Shown here in pieces: positions 1 through 8,239 of a stretch of 64,000 nt of DNA. The position numbers and the translations under genes were made by a program. Each line of letters starts with the position of its first letter. Position 1 is the stretch's first letter. The notes under the pieces were generated by a model, which ran no database searches, had not been told where the DNA came from, and was given only the letters and a program-made list of their open reading frames with translations. Source of the DNA: Propionigenium maris DSM 9537 (GTDB taxonomy: Bacteria > Fusobacteriota > Fusobacteriia > Fusobacteriales > Fusobacteriaceae); the NCBI RefSeq assembly GCF_027925155.1, contig NZ_BSDY01000001.1:246822-310821 (forward strand). The letters are read 5' to 3'.

Positions 1-2649
1 ATAGCTAATGAAATTGTAAAGTATAAAGGAAAAGAAAGAAAAGCTTATCCTTTTATACAAGAGCTAGAATCTTTTACTGATAAATACATATTAAATCGTT
101 GGGAAAGAAATAGAGATTTTTTAGAAATAGTTGAACTATATGGAAAAATAGGTAGCATAGAAATTGCAAATCGCGTGTTTAAAAAAATGCTTGATACTTC
201 TATGGGACCGTCATGGTATAAAGAATCTCAATTGACTTTAATGGGAACAGGAGTAAAACATCTTAATAGTCTACCAAAAAAAGATATTTATATGAAAGAA
301 ATTTTGGGGCATTTAGACTATGCTTCTGGAGAGATGACATTTCAAAGATATGTTAGAGATGATAAAGAAGAATTTGTAGGAATCCTGTCAAAAGTTTTAG
401 GACATAAAAAATCATTAGAATATTTTAAAAGATTAACTTTCCCTAATAGTGAATTATTATTAAATAATGCTATGAAAGATACTCCGGATGTTGTAGATAA
501 GTTTTATGGATATACTCAAGGAACAAATGAAATTAATCTACAGGATGCGATGATATCTTTTATTAAAGAATTAGATAATAGTGATATTTTACTTAAATAT
601 GCTCTTACAGAAATTTTTATTCAAGGTGATGAGAGGTACTTTGATGAATTTACTGAACTTCAATTAGAGATCCTGCATTTTGCTAGACTTAATTCATTTA
701 CCGAGTATCAATTACTAATTGAAAGAGTAAAAAGACAATTTGTAGTGGAATTAGATAATGAACGAAGAAGCCTTTATATTAGGTTTTTAGAGAAAAGCTC
801 ACTAAAAGAAACTGTAAATAGCATAATGGAAGAGCTTAAAATTTTAGATGTTTTCAGGCAACCTTCAGAACAAGAAAATTTCTTTGAATCATTAAAAGGT
901 GAGGAAAAAGAAAGTAAAAGTATCAATTTAGCAAAGGAAGAATTAAAGTATGGAAATAATACTAAAGCAAAAGAAATATTAGCAAATAGACTATCACAAA
1001 TCAATGATGACATAGGGGATGTTTTTTATTATAGCAATGAAAGTACGGAATGTTTGAATCTATTGAAAAAAAATTGTGAGAGTAGTCAAGAGCTAATAAA
1101 GCTTTTAAAACCTATACTTCTACGAACCGGTATATTTGATTGGCAACTAGCTAATAACCTCATAAAACTGACCGGTGATAAACTTTCTGAGACAGCTTCA
1201 ATTTTAACAATGAAAGAAGTATTAACTCATGTTCGTTTAATGATAGATACGCCTAAAGAAACTATAGACCAATTTAAATGGGTTGAAAATGAGGTGGATG
1301 ATGAAAGCTATGAAATAGAAAAATTTATAATTTGGTTAACAAATTTACCTGATGGGTTGATTTATAGAAAAAGAGCTATTGAAGTATTAGCCTGGCTTGG
1401 TCAAGTTAAACCTCATACTATAATACCATTATTAATAGAGGAGGCTCTTGAAAATAATGAAGAATCATCAGAAATATCTTCAAATATATTGCATGTATTA
1501 AGTCAGACTAATAATGTAGAAGCAATTTGGTATTGCATATGTTTAAATGAAAACTTTAAAAACAGAATTTTACAGAAGAAACATTTTATTATAAAAAGCT
1601 GTTTTTTAGAAATTGTTAGGGTTGCCCATGAGAATAATTTACTTGGAGCAAGTGATTTTATTCAGGATATAGAAAAGAATTTTTTTAATAATGAAAAATG
1701 TACTTTAATGAGAGAATTAGATTTAGATAAATATTCTAATTTAATAATTCCAGGGTTAGATTATTTTATAAAAACAGTAAATGAAGTAGTGCATCTAGAT
1801 GAAAGCTTTATGGAAAGTGTAGTAAAAAACTTAAGTGAAACTATTTCACCATTGGATATAAATAACTTTAAAAAAATTGATGAAATTTTAGAAAGAAGTT
1901 ACTCCATTCCAAATGGTTTATCTCAGGTATATAGAAATAAAGTTAAGTTTGTAATGAATTTAGCTATTTCTGATTATGTTACACAGAATAATTATAATAA
2001 ACTTAAAAAGCTTTTTAGAAAATATAATCCATATTTCTCTGAAAGAAAGTTTTCCTATGAAATTCCTTCTATCCATGAAAAAGTAACTGATATTTTTGAA
2101 GAAAGAAGCAAAGAGTTTGAAAATGCAATATTTGATAATGGAAAGCTGATATTACACTTTAATGAGATAGTTTCCAAAAAGGAAGAACGAAGAGGAAGAA
2201 GGATAGAAGTAGTTAGTTTTTTAATTGATTCTAAAAGAGAAACTCCAGTTCTAGGAGAAAAATTGTATGATTATTTTACTAGTAACTTATTACCAAAAGA
2301 ATCTTCAATAAATATGGATGGTTTTAACGGAGTATTTCCTTTAATATTGAAATCAAGTTATGGACATTGTAGAACTAGTTGGTATACGCCTTCAGAAATT
2401 CATCCAGCAGCTAAAGAAAAATATATTATTCCAAACGATATGGTTCAAAAAAAGGTTTGGAAATCAGGAACTATATTAGATGTGGATGGATTTGGTATGC
2501 CATTAAGTGAAGGTTGTTTATTAACAGTTGATAGAAGTATTATATCAAAATTTGGAGATAATTATAGATTAATGCATTTAGTTAAATATAATGACGGAGA
2601 AAAAATTATGATTATTGATTATTTAAGAAAACGAATACATGGAGGATAA
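1..2649 (+). CDS. Large helical protein, 5'-truncated; possible Avs1b-like AVAST defence protein
   Basis: The frame is open from the first base of the window, so the gene starts upstream; at least 882 residues are visible. The sequence is rich in Leu, Glu, Asn and Lys and looks like a long run of alpha-helical repeats (TPR/HEAT-like), with a less helical last ~180 residues containing YGHCRTSWYTP. I see no nucleotide-binding or catalytic motif in the visible part. It is followed after 5 bp by a 74-aa gene that resembles Avs1c as I remember that family; if so, this would be the C-terminal sensor part of Avs1b in an AVAST type 1 anti-phage system. That assignment rests on the neighbour. The unit is more AT-rich than the phage genes beside it, consistent with transfer. 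Confidence 0.45.
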   Translation: MANEIVKYKGKERKAYPFIQELESFTDKYILNRWERNRDFLEIVELYGKIGSIEIANRVFKKMLDTSMGPSWYKESQLTLMGTGVKHLNSLPKKDIYMKEILGHLDYASGEMTFQRYVRDDKEEFVGILSKVLGHKKSLEYFKRLTFPNSELLLNNAMKDTPDVVDKFYGYTQGTNEINLQDAMISFIKELDNSDILLKYALTEIFIQGDERYFDEFTELQLEILHFARLNSFTEYQLLIERVKRQFVVELDNERRSLYIRFLEKSSLKETVNSIMEELKILDVFRQPSEQENFFESLKGEEKESKSINLAKEELKYGNNTKAKEILANRLSQINDDIGDVFYYSNESTECLNLLKKNCESSQELIKLLKPILLRTGIFDWQLANNLIKLTGDKLSETASILTMKEVLTHVRLMIDTPKETIDQFKWVENEVDDESYEIEKFIIWLTNLPDGLIYRKRAIEVLAWLGQVKPHTIIPLLIEEALENNEESSEISSNILHVLSQTNNVEAIWYCICLNENFKNRILQKKHFIIKSCFLEIVRVAHENNLLGASDFIQDIEKNFFNNEKCTLMRELDLDKYSNLIIPGLDYFIKTVNEVVHLDESFMESVVKNLSETISPLDINNFKKIDEILERSYSIPNGLSQVYRNKVKFVMNLAISDYVTQNNYNKLKKLFRKYNPYFSERKFSYEIPSIHEKVTDIFEERSKEFENAIFDNGKLILHFNEIVSKKEERRGRRIEVVSFLIDSKRETPVLGEKLYDYFTSNLLPKESSINMDGFNGVFPLILKSSYGHCRTSWYTPSEIHPAAKEKYIIPNDMVQKKVWKSGTILDVDGFGMPLSEGCLLTVDRSIISKFGDNYRLMHLVKYNDGEKIMIIDYLRKRIHGG

Positions 2650-2654
2650 GTGTA

Positions 2655-2879
2655 ATGGAAGATATGACACGAGAAGATTTTGAAAGAAATTTTCATTTAC
2701 TTAAAGAAAACCAAATAAACTTTTCAAGTGCTGTTTCAAGAGGAATTGACTCATTGTCAAAAGTCAGATATCTTCCTAATGGAAGGATTGATTTTTTGAG
2801 TGTTGATGAAATGGCCCGATGCCTTGCAAACACCATGATGACCATTGATTCCGAAGATTTTAAAGAGCGTTTAAAATAA
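2655..2879 (+). CDS. 74-aa small protein, Avs1c-like candidate
   Basis: ATG start 5 bp after the stop of the large upstream gene, with GGAGG at the end of that gene as ribosome site, so the two are translated together. The protein is soluble and acidic, with an N-terminal EFER-like segment followed by a conserved-looking core VRYLPNGRIDFLSVDEMAR and an AN-MM ending. From memory this layout matches the small third component (Avs1c) of AVAST type 1 anti-phage systems, whose role is unclear. No other domain is recognisable. A profile search would settle this. An alternative is an unrelated small partner of a large STAND-like protein. Confidence 0.5.
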   Translation: MEDMTREDFERNFHLLKENQINFSSAVSRGIDSLSKVRYLPNGRIDFLSVDEMARCLANTMMTIDSEDFKERLK

Positions 2880-3007
2880 TGAAAGAAATTAGTTAAATAT
2901 AGGTTAGTAGTGAACTTTGATAATATTAATTAATGATATTTGAAGAAGCACCTGAATATAAACTAATTATGAAATTGTATCCTTATATATAAGGATATAA
3001 AATGAAA

Positions 3008-3046
3008 AAGGTGGCGTCTATTATTATAATCAGATGCCATCTTTTT
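3008..3046 (+). terminator. Terminator after the two-gene defence-like unit
   Basis: Stem GGTGGCGTCT / AGATGCCATC with G-T pairs, loop of about 12 nt, then CTTTTT; the other strand also ends in a T run, so it may work both ways. The rest of 2880-3290 is AT-rich and holds no convincing gene. Confidence 0.7.
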
Positions 3047-3173
3047 ATATTATTCAGAAACTTTGAATAATCAGCAAATAATAAGGGGGGAGAAGATGAT
3101 ACCAAATAGCTGTGAATAAGTCCGTTATTTTATATTAAAAAACCGTTTTACTATTTCTGGTACTTTTTCTATT

Positions 3174-3200
3174 TTGACCCTCTATCTTTTTAAATACAAT
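3174..3200 (+). promoter_or_regulatory. Weak candidate promoter before the 44-aa ORF
   Basis: TTGACC at 3174-3179 and TACAAT at 3195-3200 with a 15-bp spacer, shorter than the usual 16-18 bp. It lies 90 bp upstream of a small ORF with a good ribosome site. Sequence impression only. Confidence 0.25.
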
Positions 3201-3290
3201 TAAAATATAATTCAATTAGAAGAGGAAGATATATTAATTTTAAGTTTGATTTCATAGAGCTTTTATTTAGGATTATTTTAGGGGTGAGAC

Positions 3291-3425
3291 ATGAAAGATA
3301 TATTAAAAGATATCGAGGATAAGTTGAATACCATTAAAAAAGGAGAGATTATAATAACGGTCCCTTTAAATGGAAAAATACAACTAGAAACCAGAACAGT
3401 ATCAGTATATGAAAAGAATAAATAA
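3291..3425 (+). CDS. 44-aa hypothetical protein
   Basis: ATG preceded by GGGGTGAG at 3281-3288, good spacing. The protein has an amphipathic, charged N-terminal helix (about residues 1-18) and a beta-like C-terminal half (IIITVPLNGKIQL). It is isolated between two terminators and precedes the phage block. Not recognised; it could be a small phage regulatory protein or a remnant. Confidence 0.5.
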   Translation: MKDILKDIEDKLNTIKKGEIIITVPLNGKIQLETRTVSVYEKNK

Positions 3426-3445
3426 AGTTAAGTAGGAGCACCAAG

Positions 3446-3509
3446 AGGGCCCACTTATGAAGAATAGATTGTTAATTCAGTCTATTTTCCATAGGTGGGC
3501 CTTTTTTAT
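3446..3509 (+). terminator. Long-stem terminator
   Basis: GGCCCACTTATG pairs with CATAGGTGGGCC, and inside it AATAGA pairs with TCTATT, so the arms are over 15 bp long; followed by TTTTTT. It separates the 44-aa ORF from the replication gene. A terminator of similar layout (45987-46040) precedes the decayed second copy of that gene. Confidence 0.85.
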
Positions 3510-3601
3510 TCTTACTCAAAAGTCTGAGCTGGTTTAATCGTCTTCTAGTCAATATCAGCTCGCCCTTTGGGGTAAGGATAAAAAGGTGGTGAGGAAAGTA
3601 T

Positions 3602-4762
3602 GTGAGCAAGTTAGACAGAAGAGAAAGGCTCCTGGAGAAACTAGATAGAGACTGGGAAAGGATCTTCCGCTTCTATAGGAAGCAGACAGTTCTCAGGAAG
3701 AAATCCGAGGGCAAGTTGAGGTTCAACCTTGGTTCCCAGATAGGATTGGACAGGATAAAGCTATCTATTCCAATTGAGTGCTTCAGTGTAGACAGTGGGA
3801 TAGATATAAGAGTTGTCTCCATAAAGGAGGGGGCCTATAGCTTAAAGACGGGGATACACCAAAATAACTGGTATTCTCAGCTGGATATAAATCTTCCAAA
3901 GGCTCTCCATAGGAACAACCTTCTAAATGTCAGGGACAGGTTGGAAGTAATAAGAGCTCTGGAGGGGGTGGCGAGAGATCTCAGGAGTCATGGAATAATG
4001 GTAGATATCTTCAAGGGCAAACCTGCATATCTGGAGATAAACAGGACCTTTGAGCTACCAATGGACTTCACCAGATACCACGATGCCATAGGTATCCTCC
4101 TGGCTGAGAAGCACAACATCCTGAGGAAGAGGTTTCATCCCACTACAGTCTATAGCAATCCCTTTAGTGGGTTTAGGACCGGGAAATCAAATAAGCAGCT
4201 GAAGATCTATGACAAGTGCTATGAGCAGCTGTGCCACACCTTCATGGATGACCCGGACTTTCTGGAGCTGCCTAAGGGAGAGCTGGTAAAGATAGCCAGA
4301 AAGTATACAACGCTTGCAAGGGTCGAGTTCATGGTGAGGAAGCAGCCCCTCCAGAGGATATTAGGGGAAACAGAGACAGTGGAGGACCTCTTGACCAATC
4401 TGGAGAAGATTCTGGATACTATCTACTTCGACCTTCTGTCGGAAGCAGGGCTAACAGAGGAAGCCTTTGAAACAGCCAAGGAGAGGAAGGTAAAGAGTCT
4501 GGTCAGGGTATTCAAGCAGTTTATCCGGATGCATCCCCATAACTTTATATCAGCTCTCATCAAGTACAGGCAGCTTCACCTCTGGGGGATAGATCAGGGT
4601 AGGGAGGTTTTCAAGAGCATCGGAGGAGAAAAGCAGGTTATCTATGATCGCACAAGGATATTTGAAAAGGAGTTTATGCTAATAAAGGATGTAGAGAACA
4701 GAAATCCGGAATATCTGAAAAGAATGGAGGAAGTGGTAAGTGAGATCAACAAAAAAGTGTAA
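3602..4762 (+). CDS. Phage/plasmid rolling-circle replication initiator (HUH Rep family)
   Basis: 386 aa, GTG start with AAAAAGGTGGTGAGG upstream; the only nearby ATG is followed at once by a stop. Features typical of the inovirus gpII/gpX and plasmid Rep families are visible: IKLSIP near residue 53, LEINRTFELP near 148, KQLKIYDKCYEQ near 199 and the strand ARVEFMVRKQP near 239. These proteins nick one strand at an origin to start rolling-circle replication. I cannot place the HUH histidines with certainty. The gene stands directly upstream of packaging genes, so it may replicate this phage. A decayed copy of its upstream region and first codons lies at 46064-46251. No catalytic truncation is evident. 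Confidence 0.7.
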   Translation: MSKLDRRERLLEKLDRDWERIFRFYRKQTVLRKKSEGKLRFNLGSQIGLDRIKLSIPIECFSVDSGIDIRVVSIKEGAYSLKTGIHQNNWYSQLDINLPKALHRNNLLNVRDRLEVIRALEGVARDLRSHGIMVDIFKGKPAYLEINRTFELPMDFTRYHDAIGILLAEKHNILRKRFHPTTVYSNPFSGFRTGKSNKQLKIYDKCYEQLCHTFMDDPDFLELPKGELVKIARKYTTLARVEFMVRKQPLQRILGETETVEDLLTNLEKILDTIYFDLLSEAGLTEEAFETAKERKVKSLVRVFKQFIRMHPHNFISALIKYRQLHLWGIDQGREVFKSIGGEKQVIYDRTRIFEKEFMLIKDVENRNPEYLKRMEEVVSEINKKV

Positions 4763-4851
4763 TTTTATTCTTCATTTTTTTATGGAAAACTTTATGACGT
4801 ATTATCTTACACCTAAAATTCAATATAGTTCAATAATAGAGGGTGGTTGAA

Positions 4852-4917
4852 GATAGAAATACCTTTTTTAAAAAATCGAAATCGCCCCTTCTAATAGAGG
4901 TTTTTTTCTATCAAAAC
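4852..4917. repeat. Imperfect inverted repeat downstream of rep
   Basis: GATAGAAATACCT at 4852 faces AGAGGTTTTTTTCTATC ending at 4917. There is no T run directly after it, so it is a poor terminator; it could be an origin hairpin or a transcript end. Speculative. Confidence 0.3.
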
Positions 4918-4961
4918 TTTTATCCATTTTTACTCCCTTATCCCATAGGAGGTGTAATTTT

Positions 4962-5468
4962 ATTAAAAATAATCTGAACTATAACTGGAGAGAGATAAGA
5001 AAAGATTATGAGCTCCACAGTCTCTCCTATAGGAAGCTGTCGAGAATACATGGCCCACATCCAAAGACCATAGCCTATCATTCCAAGAGGGAGAAGTGGA
5101 TCAAGGGAGGGCTCATAGAGGATGTGGCAAACAGGACAAGGGAATACCTGGTTAAATCGGGAGCTGAGATTAACAGGGAATATGACGGCTACTATGAGGA
5201 GATCACAGGGAAGATAGCCCACTCCATAAAAGAGGAGGAGCTCAATCCCACAGATGCCAGCTTCCATGTAGGATCCCTGAAGACTATAAGACAGGAGAGG
5301 CTTGAGATTAGAGGGGAGCTCACACCTATACAGGAAAGAAAGCACCAACTGGATATAGAGAAGTTTGAGCACAAGAAGCATGTGGACCTGGAGAATCTGA
5401 AGATAAAGAAGAGAGGCAAGGGGTCCGGAGGAACAGGAGAAGATCCCGAGGTTGAATACGTGGATTAA
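4962..5468 (+). CDS. Small-terminase-like DNA-binding protein, probable ATT start
   Basis: The reading frame is open well upstream of the first GTG (5124), and that upstream part encodes a convincing helix-turn-helix: NWREIRKDYELHSLSYRKL followed by SRIHGPHPKTI and REKW. A perfect AGGAGGTG at 4946-4953 points to the ATT at 4962 (8-nt spacing), giving 168 aa; no ATG, GTG or TTG fits there. Residues 50-145 are charged and helical with coiled-coil character, and the tail is GSGG-rich. This architecture is usual for phage terminase small subunits that recognise packaging sites. A Nu1-like protein follows, so one of the two may be regulatory rather than packaging. Confidence 0.6.
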   Translation: MKNNLNYNWREIRKDYELHSLSYRKLSRIHGPHPKTIAYHSKREKWIKGGLIEDVANRTREYLVKSGAEINREYDGYYEEITGKIAHSIKEEELNPTDASFHVGSLKTIRQERLEIRGELTPIQERKHQLDIEKFEHKKHVDLENLKIKKRGKGSGGTGEDPEVEYVD

Positions 5469-5595
5469 TCCCCTTAAGGTACTGTGGGCCTATCTCTACA
5501 GACTGAGGTGACGCGGGAAGCTCAGGTGGGCACCGGGAGATAAAAAAAATTATCCGCCACCGCCTTATTAGAATTAAAAAAATTGGAGGGCCTAT

Positions 5596-6201
5596 ATGAA
5601 AATCAAATTAGTTAGGAAAAAGACTCTTTTGGAAGCCTTCCAAGTTACAGAGAAGCAGCTGGCTAACCTGGAGAGGGATGGAATCGTTGTTAAGTATGGA
5701 GAGGGCTACAAGCTCATAGAGAGCCTTAAGAACTACTGTGACATGAAACAGAGGAGGCACGGAGGATCCCAGGAGGGGAATGTATCCCTGGTGGAACTAT
5801 CTGAGATCCTGGGGATAGCTGAGAGAACAGTAAGAGAGCTAACCATGAAAGGTGCTTTAAAGAGAGAAGACGTAGGTGTTTATAACCTTAAGGAGTCTAT
5901 CCAAGGTTATCTTACATATAAGCTGGGGAATAGTGAGGAAAGTAAAAAGGAGATCCTTCTAAGAAAGAAAGCAGACAGGGAACTCAGAGAAATGGCCCTC
6001 CTGGAGAAAAAGGGAGAACTGGTTAAAAAGTCTGATGTTAAGGAATTTCTGGGAGGGATGCTCATAAGTTTTAAAGAGAGCCTTTTAGCTTTCCCCGATA
6101 AGCTGGCAAGTCAGAATGAACTGGATCCAAAGACAAGAGATGAGATTACTGGCAGTATGGATGAGTTATTAGAGGAGCTGGAAGCTTATGAGTATAGATA
6201 G
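5596..6201 (+). CDS. Terminase small subunit, Nu1-like
   Basis: 201 aa, ATG with TTGGAGGG upstream; the end overlaps the terminase large subunit gene. It contains two winged-helix-like blocks (about residues 8-50 and 68-110, the latter SLVELSEILGIAERTVREL), then a helical region with the ILLRKKADRELREMALLEKKGELV segment seen in lambda Nu1-type proteins. Nu1 binds cos and delivers the DNA to gpA. Position immediately before a gpA-family gene supports the call. Confidence 0.85.
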   Translation: MKIKLVRKKTLLEAFQVTEKQLANLERDGIVVKYGEGYKLIESLKNYCDMKQRRHGGSQEGNVSLVELSEILGIAERTVRELTMKGALKREDVGVYNLKESIQGYLTYKLGNSEESKKEILLRKKADRELREMALLEKKGELVKKSDVKEFLGGMLISFKESLLAFPDKLASQNELDPKTRDEITGSMDELLEELEAYEYR

Positions 6202-7984
6202 TCTTTTTCCAAAAGAGCATACCTATAGCTTTATGAGGAGCTTGGTGAAGGAGTTTCTGGCTCCCCCTGAGGATATAACAATCTCACAGTGGGCTGATAG
6301 ACATAGGATCATTCCACAGGGGCTGAGCTCAGAACCAGGAAGATGGAAAACATCGAGGACTCCCTACTTAAAGCCAATACTGGATTGTATTACAGACACC
6401 AATGTTAATTACTTGGTTATGATGACTTGTAATCAGGTAGGGAAGGGAGAGGTCATAAACAACTCCATAGGTTATTTTATCCACCAAAAACCTTCTCCTA
6501 TGCTTATGGTACAGCCGACCTTTGAAGCAGCCGAGGATTATAGCAGGACTAAGCTATCTCCTATGTTTGAATCATGTAAGGTTCTAAAGGAAAAGTTAAG
6601 CGGAATTACTCAAAAGGTTAGAAAAAAGAGCTTTCCAGGAGGATTTCTTCAGATAGTAGGAGCTAATTCACCAGTAGGGCTAGCATCAAATACAGTTAAG
6701 GCAGCTTTTCTAGATGAGGTAGACAGATACCCCTTGGGAGCAGGTAAGGAAGGGGACCAGATAGAGCTTGCTATCAAAAGAACAGATACCTTTGCTCAGA
6801 GTCGGAAGATAATAATAACTTCTACTCCAGGTATGGAAGAGTCATCTAAGGTCTATCACTGGTATAAGCAGTCTTCCCAAGAAGTTTGGCACATATCTTG
6901 TCCAAGCTGTGGGGAATACACTCATCCGACAATAGAAGACTATGACTATGAGAACCTTATGATGGCTTGTAAAAAGTGTGGAGCTTTACATGGAGAGTAT
7001 GAGTGGAAGGCTATGCAGAAAGGTGGCAAGTTTATTTCCCAAAATCCATCTGTAGTAAAAGTTAGGGGATTTCACTTCAATGTGTTTAGTTCTCCATGGG
7101 TGCCATGGGGAGATGTAGCATTTGAATATAAACAAGCACTAAAGGATCCTTTGAAGATGACCACATTTGTTAATACACGTCTAGGACTTCCCTGGAAGGG
7201 AGTTATGGCACTGGATAAGGCCTATAAAGATATCTATGAGAATAACAGGGTTGATTACGGAGCTGCCCTCCATGAGGACATCTTAGTTCTTACTGCGGGA
7301 ATGGACGTGCAGAAAGGGTGGTTTGCAATTGAGGTTGTAGGCTGGGGAGTAGATGAGAAGAGTTATGGAGTGGAATATAAGGTCTTTAGAGGAAACCCTG
7401 ATAACCCAGAAGCTTGGAAGCAGATAGATGAGTACCTGGAAAAGAAGTTTTATTATAAGGACGGATCCTATCTCAAGATCAAGATGACCTTTATAGATAC
7501 GGGAGGACACTACACCCAGTCGACCTATGACTACCTTTATGGGAAGGAGCATAGAGGGATATATGGAATCAAGGGAGACAATACAAGTAGAAAGGGATAC
7601 ATCATAAGAAGCTCCATTGTTAATAAGACAAAGAATAAGCCGGTACTCCTGGTTAGGCTGGGAGTAAATGATCTTAAGGTTCTTCTCTTTGAAAGACTGG
7701 AAAAGGTAAAAGGGGAGTTTGGATACTGTTACTTCCCATCGGATCCGACAAGGGGCTACGACTCAGAGTACTTTAAAGGTCTCTATTCAGAGAGAAAGGT
7801 TATAACAGTTAACAGGTATGGATACAAACAGGTTAACTGGGAAAAGATAAGGAAGAGGAATGAACCGCTGGATGTAAGGAACTATGCTACTGCAGCACTG
7901 AAACAGCTCTCTCCTAATTTTGAAGACCTGAAGAGGGATAGAGGAAAGAAGAAAGTTAAGAAGATTACCATTTTTAAGAGATAA
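6188..7984 (+). CDS. Terminase large subunit, lambda gpA family
   Basis: 598 aa, close to the usual gpA length. N-terminal ATPase: Walker-A-like CNQVGKGE near residue 82 and Walker B AAFLDEVDRYP near 176. A zinc-ribbon CPSC...CKKCG lies near 238-265. The C-terminal nuclease part includes AGMDVQKGWF and FIDTGGHYTQST. The enzyme cuts concatemeric phage DNA and pumps it into the prohead. It overlaps the Nu1-like gene by 14 bp and is followed by gpW. The match to the lambda-type order Nu1-A-W-B-C-D-E is clear. Confidence 0.95.
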   Translation: MSIDSLFPKEHTYSFMRSLVKEFLAPPEDITISQWADRHRIIPQGLSSEPGRWKTSRTPYLKPILDCITDTNVNYLVMMTCNQVGKGEVINNSIGYFIHQKPSPMLMVQPTFEAAEDYSRTKLSPMFESCKVLKEKLSGITQKVRKKSFPGGFLQIVGANSPVGLASNTVKAAFLDEVDRYPLGAGKEGDQIELAIKRTDTFAQSRKIIITSTPGMEESSKVYHWYKQSSQEVWHISCPSCGEYTHPTIEDYDYENLMMACKKCGALHGEYEWKAMQKGGKFISQNPSVVKVRGFHFNVFSSPWVPWGDVAFEYKQALKDPLKMTTFVNTRLGLPWKGVMALDKAYKDIYENNRVDYGAALHEDILVLTAGMDVQKGWFAIEVVGWGVDEKSYGVEYKVFRGNPDNPEAWKQIDEYLEKKFYYKDGSYLKIKMTFIDTGGHYTQSTYDYLYGKEHRGIYGIKGDNTSRKGYIIRSSIVNKTKNKPVLLVRLGVNDLKVLLFERLEKVKGEFGYCYFPSDPTRGYDSEYFKGLYSERKVITVNRYGYKQVNWEKIRKRNEPLDVRNYATAALKQLSPNFEDLKRDRGKKKVKKITIFKR

Positions 7985-7996
7985 GGAGGGAGGCTG

Positions 7997-8230
7997 ATGC
8001 ATCCGGCAACAGGGATAACACTTAAAGAGGCTCAGGAGATGTATAGGAAGTATATGGATGCCGAGAGGAAGGTTCTCTCAAATCAAAGATACAAGATAGA
8101 GGACAGAGAGCTTGAAAGAGCTGACCTTAAGGATATCGTGGCAGGGAAGAAGGAATGGGAAAGAGTTTGTATTGATCTCAGTGGAGGTAATTCCAAAAGG
8201 ACAGTTTCCATTATTCCAAGCAATCTATAG
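7997..8230 (+). CDS. Head-tail joining protein, gpW family
   Basis: 77 aa, ATG with GGAGGGAGG upstream. Two helices around a short beta hairpin, with the family pattern YMDAERKVLSNQRYKIEDR and ADLKDIVAGKKEWER. gpW seals the packaged head at the portal and provides the platform for later connector proteins. It sits between terminase and portal exactly as in lambda. Confidence 0.9.
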   Translation: MHPATGITLKEAQEMYRKYMDAERKVLSNQRYKIEDRELERADLKDIVAGKKEWERVCIDLSGGNSKRTVSIIPSNL

Positions 8231-8239
8231 GAGGTGAGA

